The position numbers and the translations under genes were made by a program. 7,155 nucleotides of DNA from DATDOY01 sp035293045 (GTDB lineage Bacteria > Actinomycetota > Acidimicrobiia > IMCC26256 > JACPCJ01), in assembly GCA_035293045.1 (NCBI GenBank), contig DATDOY010000047.1, positions 1 through 7,155 of the forward strand. Reading direction: 5' to 3'. The notes below the pieces were generated by a model that was given only the letters and a program-made list of their open reading frames with translations, was not told the origin of the DNA and made no database searches. Below are positions 1-5,570 of this stretch, piece by piece. Every line of letters begins with the position of its first letter. Positions within the stretch are counted from its first letter, which is position 1.

Positions 1-1
1 G

Positions 2-583
2 GCGCTGCGCTCGGGAGCGCTCTCGGGAGACCAGGCCAACGCGGTGGCCAAGGGGGCCAAGGCCGATCCCGACGCGTTGGAAGGGTTGCTGGAGACCGCG
101 AGGACCAAGTCGGTCACCCAGTTGCGCGACGAGGCCCGCCAGGTCGAGCTGCGCTCCAAGGACGCCGACGACCTGTTCAAGCGCCAGCGCCGGGCCCGGT
201 CCCTTGCCACCTGGGTCGACGACCTGGGGATGGTGTGCGGGCGGTTCCGCCTCACCCCCGAGGAGGGCACCGCCGTTCGTTCGGTGATCGAGGCGCAGGG
301 ACAGCGCCTGCACCGCATCGCGAGGCGCTCGGGGATCACCGATCCCTACGAGGCCCACCTGGCCGACGCCCTGGTGGAATTGGTCACCGGGAAGGGAAAG
401 GGCACGGGGTCCCGGGCCGAGGTCGTGGTCGACGTGTCGCTCGGCGCCCTGTGGCGGGGCGCGATTGGCGAGGGCGAAGTGTGCGAGGTCCGCGGGGTGG
501 GCCCCATTCCGGTGTGGCGGGCGAAAGAGATCCTGGAGAACGCCAAGAGCAGGCGCGCCGCGCCTGCGATGTGTGAGTGCTGA
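2..583 (+). CDS. DUF222 (13E12-type) domain protein, 5' partial and truncated before its HNH domain
   Basis: The reading frame is open from base 2 and enters from the left edge, so the true start lies outside; the GTG at 44 is internal to the domain. The protein matches the DUF222 family seen in multicopy 13E12 HNH proteins of actinobacteria: a GALSGDQANAV stretch at the left edge, then RRARSLATWVDD, GMVCGRFRLTPEEG and DPYEAHLADALVELV, and a terminal segment VRGVGPIPVWRAKEILEN. In full-length members this last segment leads into a C-terminal HNH nuclease domain (usually preceded by an FLK/DV segment). Here the protein instead runs into an unrelated Lys/Arg/Ala-rich tail and the stop at 581-583, just after a 19-bp palindrome and inside the arm of a large fold-back. 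No DH/HH nuclease residues are present, so a nuclease activity is unlikely. I infer a pseudogene or domain-only product; DUF222's own function is unknown. Confidence 0.85.
   Translation, partial: ALRSGALSGDQANAVAKGAKADPDALEGLLETARTKSVTQLRDEARQVELRSKDADDLFKRQRRARSLATWVDDLGMVCGRFRLTPEEGTAVRSVIEAQGQRLHRIARRSGITDPYEAHLADALVELVTGKGKGTGSRAEVVVDVSLGALWRGAIGEGEVCEVRGVGPIPVWRAKEILENAKSRRAAPAMCEC
549..567. repeat. Perfect 9+1+9 palindrome inside the broken DUF222/HNH tail
   Basis: Bases 549-557 (GCAGGCGCG) are the exact reverse complement of 559-567, with base 558 as the centre. As RNA it could form a 7-bp stem with a 5-nt loop. It marks the point where the protein stops resembling DUF222 proteins and it is the first of a row of inverted repeats that continues to 733. 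Confidence 0.8.
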
Positions 584-697
584 GCGGGGGGCGAGATCGC
601 TCGGGGGGACACGCACACACGCACGGGGGCTCGGCTGCGCCTCGCACGGGATCCGGTGTGCGTGTCCACCCGGCGTCTCGCCGGTCAGCACTCACAC
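571..697. repeat. 127-nt fold-back element with 13-bp perfect terminal inverted repeats
   Basis: The ends are exact reverse complements: GTGTGAGTGCTGA at 571-583 and TCAGCACTCACAC at 685-697. Inside them further arms pair in register: 590-596 with 676-682, 598-600 with 673-675, 602-605 with 669-672, and 607-618 with 656-667 (12 bp perfect, GGACACGCACAC). That gives about 39 pairs, using all but three bases of the right arm, around a 37-nt loop (619-655) that holds a GCACGGG direct repeat (621-627 and 644-650). The stop codon of the DUF222 protein (581-583) lies in the left arm. No target-site duplication is obvious at the edges. It could be a MITE-like non-autonomous element or a structured RNA. 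The structure is seen directly; its nature is inference. Confidence 0.75.
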
Positions 698-705
698 CGC
701 TCGTC

Positions 706-733
706 GGCCCTTCGGGCCTCCTCGCTGGCGAGG
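706..733. repeat. Two adjacent small hairpins
   Basis: Bases 706-710 (GGCCC) pair with 714-718 around a TTC loop. Immediately after, CCTCG at 720-724 pairs with CGAGG at 729-733 around a 4-nt loop (the inverted repeat extends one more base on each side). No T-run follows, so an intrinsic terminator is not well supported. They complete the hairpin series that began at 549 and end just before the HNH-tail remnant. Confidence 0.6.
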
Positions 734-820
734 CGGTGCTGGCCCTGCCACGCGCGCAAGACCGAAGAGGACCGGCGTCATGGGTTGCTCGGCAAGCATG
801 CTCCGAGGCGGCGGAAATGA
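734..820 (+). pseudogene. Stranded C-terminal tail of the HNH endonuclease (CWPCHARKT remnant)
   Basis: In the same frame as the upstream DUF222 gene the sequence reads RCWPCHARKTEEDRRHGLL and continues to GKHAPRRRK and a TGA at 818-820. This resembles the end of HNH proteins, where the last strand carries a Cys-x2-CH pair followed by KT and a basic helix (typical pattern C..CH..KT..DR..GLL). The preceding in-frame codons from 584 to 733 show no convincing HNH core, although a short RDPVCV stretch at about 650-667 faintly recalls the RDxxCxxxGC start of that domain. The remnant's TGA overlaps the ATG of the methyltransferase gene as ATGA, a normal gene junction. This suggests that the two genes were once translationally coupled. 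The assignment as a remnant is inference from motif and frame. Confidence 0.6.
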
Positions 821-1512
821 GAGGCCGCGGCGAGCCGACGCGCTCGGGCGATCAGGATCAGCCGGTGAGCGAGGTCGAGAAGGGCCGCGACTGGTGGAAG
901 TGGCACGAGCCATACGACGAGCCGACGTCTCCGTTGGCGCGCCGCCTCGCGGTCGTGCAACGACAGATTCGCGAGAGCCTTGATGGGCGTGAGGGGAGCC
1001 CCATCCAGGTGATCAGCCTGTGCGCCGGCCAGGGTCGCGACCTTCTCGGCGTACTCGCTGAGCACCCTCGCCGCCGTGAGGTCCGCGGGAGGCTGGTTGA
1101 AGCCGACCCGCGAAACGCTCGCGCCGCGGCACGTCGGCTCGACGAGCTCGGTCTCGGGGAGATCGAGTTGGTCTGTGGAGACGCGTCGATGAGCGACGCC
1201 GTGGCGGGCGCGGTGCCCGCGGACCTCATCTTGGTGTGTGGTGTCTTCGGCAACATCAGCGACGACGATGTGCACGCCACGATCGCGGCACTCCCGATGA
1301 TGTGCGCTGCCGGAGCCGACGTGATCTGGACTCGGCACACTCGCCCGCCTGACCTCACCCCGACCATCCGATCCTGGTTCGACGAGGCGGGTTTCGCTGA
1401 GGTCACCTTTGATACCGGGACCGACGCGCGATTCGGCGTGGGAACCTGTCGACTGAGGCGTGATCCCGCGGTCTTCGAACCGGGCACGCGTTTGTTCTCG
1501 TTTGTGCGCTGA
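817..1512 (+). CDS. Class I SAM-dependent methyltransferase
   Basis: A predicted 231-residue Rossmann-fold methyltransferase. Motif I is V65-ISLCAGQGRD-L76, the glycine-rich SAM-binding loop; the acidic end of strand 2 is LVEAD (E95); GDAS at 121-124 is the usual post-strand-4 acidic motif; and PADLILVCGVFGNI (134-147) is the motif IV region. An N-terminal DWWKWHEPYDEP box (25-36) and a WTRHTRPPDLTP stretch further on look family-specific and may bind the substrate, which I cannot name. The ATG at 817 is preferred because it overlaps the upstream HNH-remnant stop as ATGA; a GTG at 865 (residue 17) just ahead of the conserved box is the alternative. The frame stays open upstream to 577, but that stretch is the hairpin region and does not resemble protein. 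Small-molecule or macromolecular substrate unknown; cytosolic. Confidence 0.87.
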   Translation: MRGRGEPTRSGDQDQPVSEVEKGRDWWKWHEPYDEPTSPLARRLAVVQRQIRESLDGREGSPIQVISLCAGQGRDLLGVLAEHPRRREVRGRLVEADPRNARAAARRLDELGLGEIELVCGDASMSDAVAGAVPADLILVCGVFGNISDDDVHATIAALPMMCAAGADVIWTRHTRPPDLTPTIRSWFDEAGFAEVTFDTGTDARFGVGTCRLRRDPAVFEPGTRLFSFVR

Positions 1513-1516
1513 TGGG

Positions 1517-1542
1517 GCGGCGGAGCTGTCACAGCCAGCCGC
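1517..1542 (+). other. Interrupted stem-loop between methyltransferase and small Cys protein
   Basis: GCGGC (1517-1521) can pair with GCCGC (1538-1542), and GCTG (1525-1528) with CAGC (1532-1535) around TCA. It begins 5 nt after the methyltransferase stop and ends right against the GAGGA ribosome-binding site (1543-1547) of the next gene. There is no T-run, so it could be a weak terminator or a structure affecting translation, or chance in GC-rich DNA. Confidence 0.3.
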
Positions 1543-1554
1543 GAGGATGGCGAC

Positions 1555-1749
1555 ATGAAATATCTCCTGGATTGTTCAGAGTGCGTTGGGCAAGAGACCG
1601 AGGCGTGCGACGACTGTGTCGTGAAGTACGTGGTCGATCGAGCGGCCGACAACCGGGTCATCGTCGACGACGAGGAGCTGCGCGCGTTGGGCGTGCTGGC
1701 CGACGCGGGGTTGGTGCCTGTCGTGCGGCACCTCCGCGCTGTCTCCTAG
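1555..1749 (+). CDS. Small double-CxxC protein, conserved hypothetical
   Basis: A 64-residue protein starting at an ATG with a GAGGA Shine-Dalgarno sequence (1543-1547) 7 nt upstream. Its N-terminal third carries four cysteines, C7-x2-C10-x7-C18-x2-C21, inside LLDCSEC and CDDCVVKYVV, an arrangement suited to zinc or another metal. The rest is an acidic VIVDDEELRALGVLADAGLVP segment that reads like a short helix. I recall similar short CDDCVV proteins in other actinobacteria, but no function is known to me. Good codon use, a clear SD and the patterned cysteines make it a real gene even though it overlaps a longer open frame (1512-1802) upstream of SepH in another phase. It lies 42 nt after the methyltransferase stop and may be co-transcribed. 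Confidence 0.82.
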   Translation: MKYLLDCSECVGQETEACDDCVVKYVVDRAADNRVIVDDEELRALGVLADAGLVPVVRHLRAVS

Positions 1750-1758
1750 GGGCATCGG

Positions 1759-1764
1759 TACACT
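1759..1764 (+). promoter_or_regulatory. Candidate -10 element for the sepH-pimB' unit
   Basis: TACACT fits the actinobacterial TAnnnT -10 pattern and lies in the only noncoding gap (1750-1802) ahead of SepH, which would give a 5' UTR of roughly 30 nt. It sits in a small inverted repeat, GGTAC at 1757-1761 and GTACC at 1770-1774. No convincing -35 is seen. A purine-rich GGAGAGG at 1794-1800 precedes the GTG start. Confidence 0.45.
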
Positions 1765-1802
1765 CCCGCGTACCCGAGAGGGGCCCTACATCTGGAGAGG
1801 CT

Positions 1803-3206
1803 GTGCCGAAGCTGTATCTGGTTGGGATCACCGAGGATCGCTCGGGTCTCGTGCTGGCCAAGAGCTCCCGCGCCAAGAAAGGCGACAGCGTCCTCGAGGT
1901 CGACCATGTGGTTCTCGACGCCCTCGCGGAGATCCGTCGCTACCGCTCGGAGGGCACGACCCGTCCATCGATCTCGTCGCCAGCGCTCCCGTCCCGGCGG
2001 TCGACGGCCGGCGAGGTGTCGACGGCGTCGGCGCTGAGTCCGCGAGAAATTCAGGCCCGGCTGCGCAAGGGGGAGTCGGCGGCTTCGGTGGCGCGGCGGG
2101 CGGGCATCGAGGAGTGGCGCATCGCCGTCTACGCCACGCCGATCACCGCCGAACAGACTCGCGTCGTCACCAAGGCCCGCGACCTCTTCATGGTCAAGCG
2201 GGGATCGGGAGCGTCGGGACGCCCGCTCGGCGAATCGGTGCAGGCCAACATCATCGCCAAGCGGATCTCGATGAACGTCGACGAGTTCGAGGCGGCGTGG
2301 AGCGCGTATGAGCCCGAGGCCGATCGCTGGGTCGTCGTGTTCGAGTACGTCTCGCGCGCCAAACGCCACCGCGCCGAGTGGGTCTACGACGACGACGATC
2401 CCGACACCATCCTCCCGGTCAACCGCATGGCGACCATGCTCGGCTGGCGCGATCCGCGGCGCACCGGCAAGTTGCTGCCGCTCCCCGAGGCTCCACGCGT
2501 GACCACCGCCACGAAGCCGACCACGCGCCGCCGCAAGCCCGCCGCCCGCAAGCCGGCCACCCGCAAGCCCGCCACCCGCAAGCCCGCCACCCGCAAGCCC
2601 GCGAAGAAGCCGACCGCGAGCAAGGCGCGGGCGCGGAAGTCTCCGGTCAAGCGTCCGGCCTCCAAGACCTCCAAGACCTCCAAGACCTCGAAGACTGCGA
2701 AGTCGGCGAAATCCTCGAAATCTGCAGGCACGAGGAAGCCGTCCCGGAAGGCCCCACCGGCGAGCAAGCGCTCGACGAAGAAGGGGCAGGCCAAAAAGTC
2801 GGCGCCGCCACGTCACTTGCGGATCGTCGAGCCCCCGGCCGACGCCGTCGAGAGCGAAGCGTCGGCTCGCCCCGCCGCATCCACCACGACGGCATGGCGA
2901 CGCGACGTCGACCGTCGTGGGACCGCCGAGCCCGGTGTCAGTCGCCGCTCCTGGCGAGAGCAGGCCGCCCGCGACCCCGCCGACGACCGCGACCTCGCCC
3001 CACCCGAGTGGCTCGGCGATACACCGCGCCGCCAACCCGCCTCGGAGGTCGACGAGCGAGAACAGGTCGACGAACCGCGCGTCGCCCGCTCGCGCGGGGG
3101 TTCGGCCGCTGACATCACGCGGCAGGTGTCGGTCGACGCCGCGAGAGTGACCGGGCGACGCCGCGGTGGGCTGCGCCGGCGCGACCGGCCGCTGCGGTCT
3201 CGCTGA
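1803..3206 (+). CDS. sepH: SepH-type septation protein (DUF3071) with Lys-rich repeat tail
   Basis: 467 residues from the GTG at 1803. Residues 1-~235 match the DUF3071/SepH domain: start PKLYLVGITEDRSGLVL, then the helix-turn-helix LSPREIQARLRKGES-AASVARRAGI from residue 78, and the late motif W-x-YDDDDPDTILPVNRMATMLGW. In Streptomyces, SepH binds FtsZ through its HTH region and promotes FtsZ assembly at division sites; the same cytosolic role is inferred here. From about residue 237 to 338 the chain is Lys/Arg/Ala/Pro-rich and disordered-looking, with five RKPAT-like pentads (244-268) and four SKT triplets, recalling histone H1-like tails that bind DNA or other acidic partners. The last ~130 residues are mixed charged and end very basic (RRRGGLRRRDRPLRSR). 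The protein is longer than the ~340-residue Streptomyces protein as I remember it. An in-frame open stretch upstream to 1512 crosses the Cys-protein gene and is not used. Confidence 0.9.
   Translation: MPKLYLVGITEDRSGLVLAKSSRAKKGDSVLEVDHVVLDALAEIRRYRSEGTTRPSISSPALPSRRSTAGEVSTASALSPREIQARLRKGESAASVARRAGIEEWRIAVYATPITAEQTRVVTKARDLFMVKRGSGASGRPLGESVQANIIAKRISMNVDEFEAAWSAYEPEADRWVVVFEYVSRAKRHRAEWVYDDDDPDTILPVNRMATMLGWRDPRRTGKLLPLPEAPRVTTATKPTTRRRKPAARKPATRKPATRKPATRKPAKKPTASKARARKSPVKRPASKTSKTSKTSKTAKSAKSSKSAGTRKPSRKAPPASKRSTKKGQAKKSAPPRHLRIVEPPADAVESEASARPAASTTTAWRRDVDRRGTAEPGVSRRSWREQAARDPADDRDLAPPEWLGDTPRRQPASEVDEREQVDEPRVARSRGGSAADITRQVSVDAARVTGRRRGGLRRRDRPLRSR
2532..2606 (+). repeat. Five tandem 15-bp repeats coding RKPA-T pentads
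   Basis: The unit CGCAAGCCCGCCACC recurs in register at 2532, 2547, 2562 and 2577 with one or two changes, and a diverged fifth copy (ending GCGAAG) lies at 2592-2606. Units 3 and 4 are identical, so copy number is likely to vary by slippage without breaking the frame of sepH. Confidence 0.9.
2661..2696 (+). repeat. Four tandem 9-bp repeats coding SKT
   Basis: TCCAAGACC occurs three times exactly (2661, 2670, 2679), followed by a copy with two changes (TCGAAGACT, 2688-2696). Each encodes Ser-Lys-Thr in the basic tail of SepH. The following codons continue as Ala/Ser-Lys pairs. Confidence 0.9.
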
Positions 3207-3212
3207 CCGGGC

Positions 3213-4364
3213 GTGCGGTCGCTCCTCGTCACCAACGACTTCCCTCCCAAGCTCGGCGGCATCCAGTCCTACCTTTGGGAGTTGTGGCGCCGGCTGCCCC
3301 CTGGCGACGTCGGCGTTCTGACCACGGCGTATCCCGGCGCCGCCGAATGGGACGCCGCCCGGCCGTTCCCGGTGGAGCGCATCCGCGAGAAGGTGATGCT
3401 GCCCTCGCGCCGGATGCGCCAGACCGTGCAGGCGCTCGCTCGGGATCACGGGGCCGATCTGGTCCTCCTCGATCCCGTCTTTCCCATCGGCGCCATCGGT
3501 CCGCGACTCGGCGTTCCCTATGTCGTGGTCGTCCACGGCGCCGAAGTCACCGTCGCGGCCCACGTGCCCGGCGTGCGCCAATCGATCCGCCGCACGCTTG
3601 GCCGCGCCGAAGGGATCCTGGCCGCCGGCACCTTTCCCGCCGCCGAGGCCGTCCGCGCCGCAGGCCGTCCGCTGCGCGGCCTCGTGGTGCCGCCGGGCGT
3701 CGACACGCAACGGTTCCGTCCGATGGCGGGGGAGCGCGTCGCGGCGGTGCGCGAACGCTTCGCGCTCGACCCCGACCGCCCGCTCGTGCTCGGTCTCAGC
3801 CGGCTCGTTCCTCGCAAGGGGTTCGACGTGCTCATCGACGCCGTGGCGGCGCTCCCCGCTGCGACGTCGGTGCAGCTCGCCATCGGGGGAGCGGGGCGCG
3901 ATCGCGCCCGACTCGAGACCAGGGCACGGCGTGCCGGCCTCGACGTCGCGTTCCTCGGCCGCGTCGACGACGCCGACCTGCCCGACCTCTACGCCGCGGC
4001 CGACGTCTTCGCCATGCTGTGTCGCGACCGGTGGCGCGGCCTCGAACAGGAGGGGTTCGGCATCGTGTTCCTGGAAGCCGCCGCGTGCGGGGTGCCGTCG
4101 ATCGCCGGACGCAGCGGCGGCTCGCATGAGGCGGTCGTCGACGGGGAGACGGGGTATGTGGTCGAGCCCGACGATGTCGGCGCGGTTCGCGATCGCCTCG
4201 CGGCGCTGCTCGCCGACGCCGATCTGCGAGCCCGGATGGGAGCGGCGGCGCGCCTTCGCGCGCAGACCCAATTCGACAACACCCGACTGGCTGCCGACTT
4301 GGCGCCGCTCGCGGCGGGCGATCTGCGCGCGCTCACCCCACTGCCCGAGTTCGCGCGGCCGTAA
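3213..4364 (+). CDS. pimB: GT4 glycosyltransferase, PimB'-like phosphatidylinositol mannosyltransferase
   Basis: 383 residues, GTG start 6 nt after sepH. The N-terminus LLVTNDFPPKLGGIQSYL is the hallmark of PimB'-type GT4 enzymes. Further GT-B features are HGAE (108-111), PPGVDTQRFRP, GLSRLVPRKGFDVLIDA with R197 and K202 (nucleotide-sugar phosphate binding), and RGLEQEGFGIVFLEAAACGVP with the E280-x7-E288 pair, followed by GRSGGSHEAVVDGETGYVV. PimB' adds the second mannose, from GDP-mannose, to phosphatidylinositol monomannoside at the inner face of the membrane, an early step to PIMs, lipomannan and lipoarabinomannan. The exact acceptor here is inferred from similarity; another GDP-mannose or GDP/UDP-sugar GT4 specificity remains possible. 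No Shine-Dalgarno is visible, so translation is probably coupled to sepH. The product lacks membrane helices, as usual for peripheral GT4 enzymes. Confidence 0.85.
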   Translation: MRSLLVTNDFPPKLGGIQSYLWELWRRLPPGDVGVLTTAYPGAAEWDAARPFPVERIREKVMLPSRRMRQTVQALARDHGADLVLLDPVFPIGAIGPRLGVPYVVVVHGAEVTVAAHVPGVRQSIRRTLGRAEGILAAGTFPAAEAVRAAGRPLRGLVVPPGVDTQRFRPMAGERVAAVRERFALDPDRPLVLGLSRLVPRKGFDVLIDAVAALPAATSVQLAIGGAGRDRARLETRARRAGLDVAFLGRVDDADLPDLYAAADVFAMLCRDRWRGLEQEGFGIVFLEAAACGVPSIAGRSGGSHEAVVDGETGYVVEPDDVGAVRDRLAALLADADLRARMGAAARLRAQTQFDNTRLAADLAPLAAGDLRALTPLPEFARP

Positions 4365-4365
4365 G

Positions 4366-4371
4366 TAGGCT
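4366..4371 (+). promoter_or_regulatory. Candidate -10 of a leaderless promoter
   Basis: TAGGCT fits TAnnnT and ends 7 nt before the GTG at 4379, the spacing expected if transcription starts at the start codon. There is no Shine-Dalgarno ahead of that GTG and the gap to pimB' is only 14 nt. Leaderless starts of this kind are common in actinobacteria. Confidence 0.5.
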
Positions 4372-4378
4372 CGCTCCG

Positions 4379-4864
4379 GTGAGCACCACCAATGGCGCCG
4401 ATCCGGTGGCGCCCTCGCCCGACGCCCCCCGCCTCGGCGATCTCCCTGGCGTGCGGATCCTGAGCGCGTCGTGGCTCTCGACCGCCGCCTTCACCGCCAC
4501 CGCGGTGGGCGATCGCGTCGGCGTCGACGCCCTCGAGTTGCCGGCCACGCTCACCGCGCTGGCCTTGTTCGCGGCGGGCTTCGTGGTGTGGCTCATCGCC
4601 TTCGCCCGCGCCGTCGGGCGGTCGCGCACCGATGAGATCACGCTCAGTGGGTTGTTCTTCCTCGTCGGGTCGGCGCCGCGTCCGATCCAGGTGCAGCTCC
4701 TCGGTTCCCTCGCGGTGGCCGTGGTGGTCGCTGGCGCCACGGCGAGCGCAGCGCCGTTCGGCGTGCTGGAACCCGTGTTTCCCCTCGCCCTCGTGGGCCT
4801 GTGGGGAGCGCGCCACGGCGAGTTCGGGCCCCGCCGCACGCCGGCGGAACGCCCACGCCGATGA
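4379..4864 (+). CDS. Integral membrane protein, conserved hypothetical
   Basis: 161 residues from a GTG. A Pro/Ala-rich N-terminus of about 25 residues is followed by hydrophobic segments near 57-77 (LTALALFAAGFVVWLIAF), 87-99 (weaker), 106-125 (LLGSLAVAVVVAGATASAA) and 128-143 (VLEPVFPLALVGLWGA), so three or four membrane helices are likely. The conserved-looking stretch LFFLVGSAPRPIQVQLLGSLAV and the ending GLWGARHGEFGPR recall uncharacterised actinobacterial membrane proteins found near SRPBCC and ArsA-like genes, though I know no function. The stop overlaps the next start as ATGA (4861-4864), so the two small membrane proteins are made together and may form a complex. It begins a cluster that runs to the SRPBCC gene. 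Confidence 0.85.
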   Translation: MSTTNGADPVAPSPDAPRLGDLPGVRILSASWLSTAAFTATAVGDRVGVDALELPATLTALALFAAGFVVWLIAFARAVGRSRTDEITLSGLFFLVGSAPRPIQVQLLGSLAVAVVVAGATASAAPFGVLEPVFPLALVGLWGARHGEFGPRRTPAERPRR

Positions 4865-5091
4865 CCCTCTTCCTCGTCATCCTGGCGCTCGAGTTCCCGG
4901 CCATCATGGCGCTGATCGACTGCTACCACCGCCGCCCCGTGGAGTTCGCGGGAGGCGAGCCCGACCGCCGGTCGTGGATCCGCTGGCTGTGGGTGGCGAT
5001 CGGGACGTGTTGGCTCCTAGTGGGCAATGCGATCATCCTGGGGTATTACTGGGCGGTTGTGAAACGCCAGACGCCCCTCGGGCGTGCCTGA
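4861..5091 (+). CDS. Small two-helix membrane protein, hypothetical
   Basis: 76 residues from the ATG at 4861, chosen because it overlaps the upstream stop as ATGA and removes a charged, Pro-rich stretch that an earlier in-frame GTG (4801) would add. Two membrane helices are clear: residues 2-19 (TLFLVILALEFPAIMALI) and about 41-65 (WLWVAIGTCWLLVGNAIILGYYW), joined by a short charged loop with HRRPVEF and PDRRSW. The C-terminus is short and basic (VVKRQTPLGRA). No family recognised. Its end lies 17 nt before the SRPBCC start, so it is very probably in the same transcript; a role as a small membrane partner of its neighbours is only an inference from context. Confidence 0.8.
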   Translation: MTLFLVILALEFPAIMALIDCYHRRPVEFAGGEPDRRSWIRWLWVAIGTCWLLVGNAIILGYYWAVVKRQTPLGRA

Positions 5092-5107
5092 ACGAACGGA
5101 GGACCCG

Positions 5108-5542
5108 GTGGCCGAGCAGACGACCGAGCGCACACACGTCGATGCCTCGCCTGAGCGCTGCTACGAAGTGGCGATCGACTTCGAGGCCTACCCCGAGTGG
5201 GCGAAGGACGTGAAGGACGTCAAGGTTGTCGAGCGAGACGACGAGGGCCGGGGCCGCCACGTCGAGTTCCGGGCCGCGGCGATGGGGCGGTCGGTGACCT
5301 ACACCCTCGAGTACGACTACTCCAAGGCACCGGCGGAGTTCTCGTGGACGCTCGTGAAGGGTGATCTCATGAAGCGCCTCGACGGCACCTACCGCTTCGA
5401 CGCCGACGGCGACGGCACACGCGTGACCTATGACCTCGCCGTCGACCTCGCCCTGCCCCTGCCGGGCCTCGTCAAGCGTCGCGCCGAAGCGAAAATCGTG
5501 GGAAGCGCCTTGAAAGAGTTGAAAAAGCGGGTCGAGGGCTGA
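5108..5542 (+). CDS. SRPBCC (START-like) family protein, TB16.3-like
   Basis: 144 residues from the GTG at 5108, preferred over the in-frame GTG at 5084 because a strong GGAGGA (5098-5103) lies just ahead and because the family starts close to this point. The chain has the helix-grip order of the family: N-terminal strand (THVDASPERCYEVAIDFEAYPEW), then VKVVERDDEGRGRHVEFRAAAMGRSVTYTLEYDY, SWTLVKGDLMKRLDGTYRFDADGDGTRVTYDLAVDL, and a long C-terminal helix (LVKRRAEAKIVGSALKELKKRVEG). The fold makes a hydrophobic pocket that usually holds lipids or polyketides; the ligand is unknown. The closest named relative I recall is M. tuberculosis TB16.3 (Rv2185c), which sits next to an ArsA-like ATPase, as here. 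Cytosolic; a lipid-carrier partner of the ATPase is an attractive but unproven idea. Confidence 0.88.
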   Translation: MAEQTTERTHVDASPERCYEVAIDFEAYPEWAKDVKDVKVVERDDEGRGRHVEFRAAAMGRSVTYTLEYDYSKAPAEFSWTLVKGDLMKRLDGTYRFDADGDGTRVTYDLAVDLALPLPGLVKRRAEAKIVGSALKELKKRVEG

Positions 5543-5556
5543 CGACGCCCAACCAG

Positions 5557-5562
5557 TAGCCT
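5557..5562 (+). promoter_or_regulatory. Candidate -10 of a leaderless promoter for the ArsA-like gene
   Basis: TAGCCT fits TAnnnT and ends 8 nt before the GTG at 5571, with no Shine-Dalgarno in the 28-nt gap after the SRPBCC gene. The layout closely copies that at 4366-4379, which strengthens both. Confidence 0.5.
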
Positions 5563-5570
5563 CGCCGCCC

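Noticed and set aside
571..697. Integron attC site or tRNA gene
   Set aside because: No attC core sequences (GTTRRRY/RYYYAAC), no cloverleaf or T-loop sequence, and the fold is one long interrupted helix.
706..733. Intrinsic terminator after the DUF222 gene
   Set aside because: Stems are short and no T-run follows either hairpin.
577..816. N-terminal extension of the methyltransferase back to 577
   Set aside because: It would translate the hairpin region and the HNH tail in a different phase; the ATGA junction at 817-820 gives a better start.
2..820. Restriction or phage-defence system based on the HNH protein
   Set aside because: The nuclease core is absent and no modification or sensing partner is recognised; the adjacent methyltransferase lacks DNA-methylase motifs such as (D/N/S)PPY or a PC motif.
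1512..1802. N-terminal extension of SepH
   Set aside because: This frame crosses the small Cys-protein gene; the SepH domain begins right at the GTG at 1803.
2532..2696. Tandem repeats as a CRISPR array
   Set aside because: The units are 15 and 9 bp, directly adjacent with no spacers, and encode a repeated protein tail.
1746..4271. 841-codon open frame on the minus strand antisense to sepH and pimB'
   Set aside because: It lies opposite two well-recognised genes, is low-complexity (Arg/Gly/Ala-rich) without any known domain, and is typical of the third-position GC effect in GC-rich DNA.
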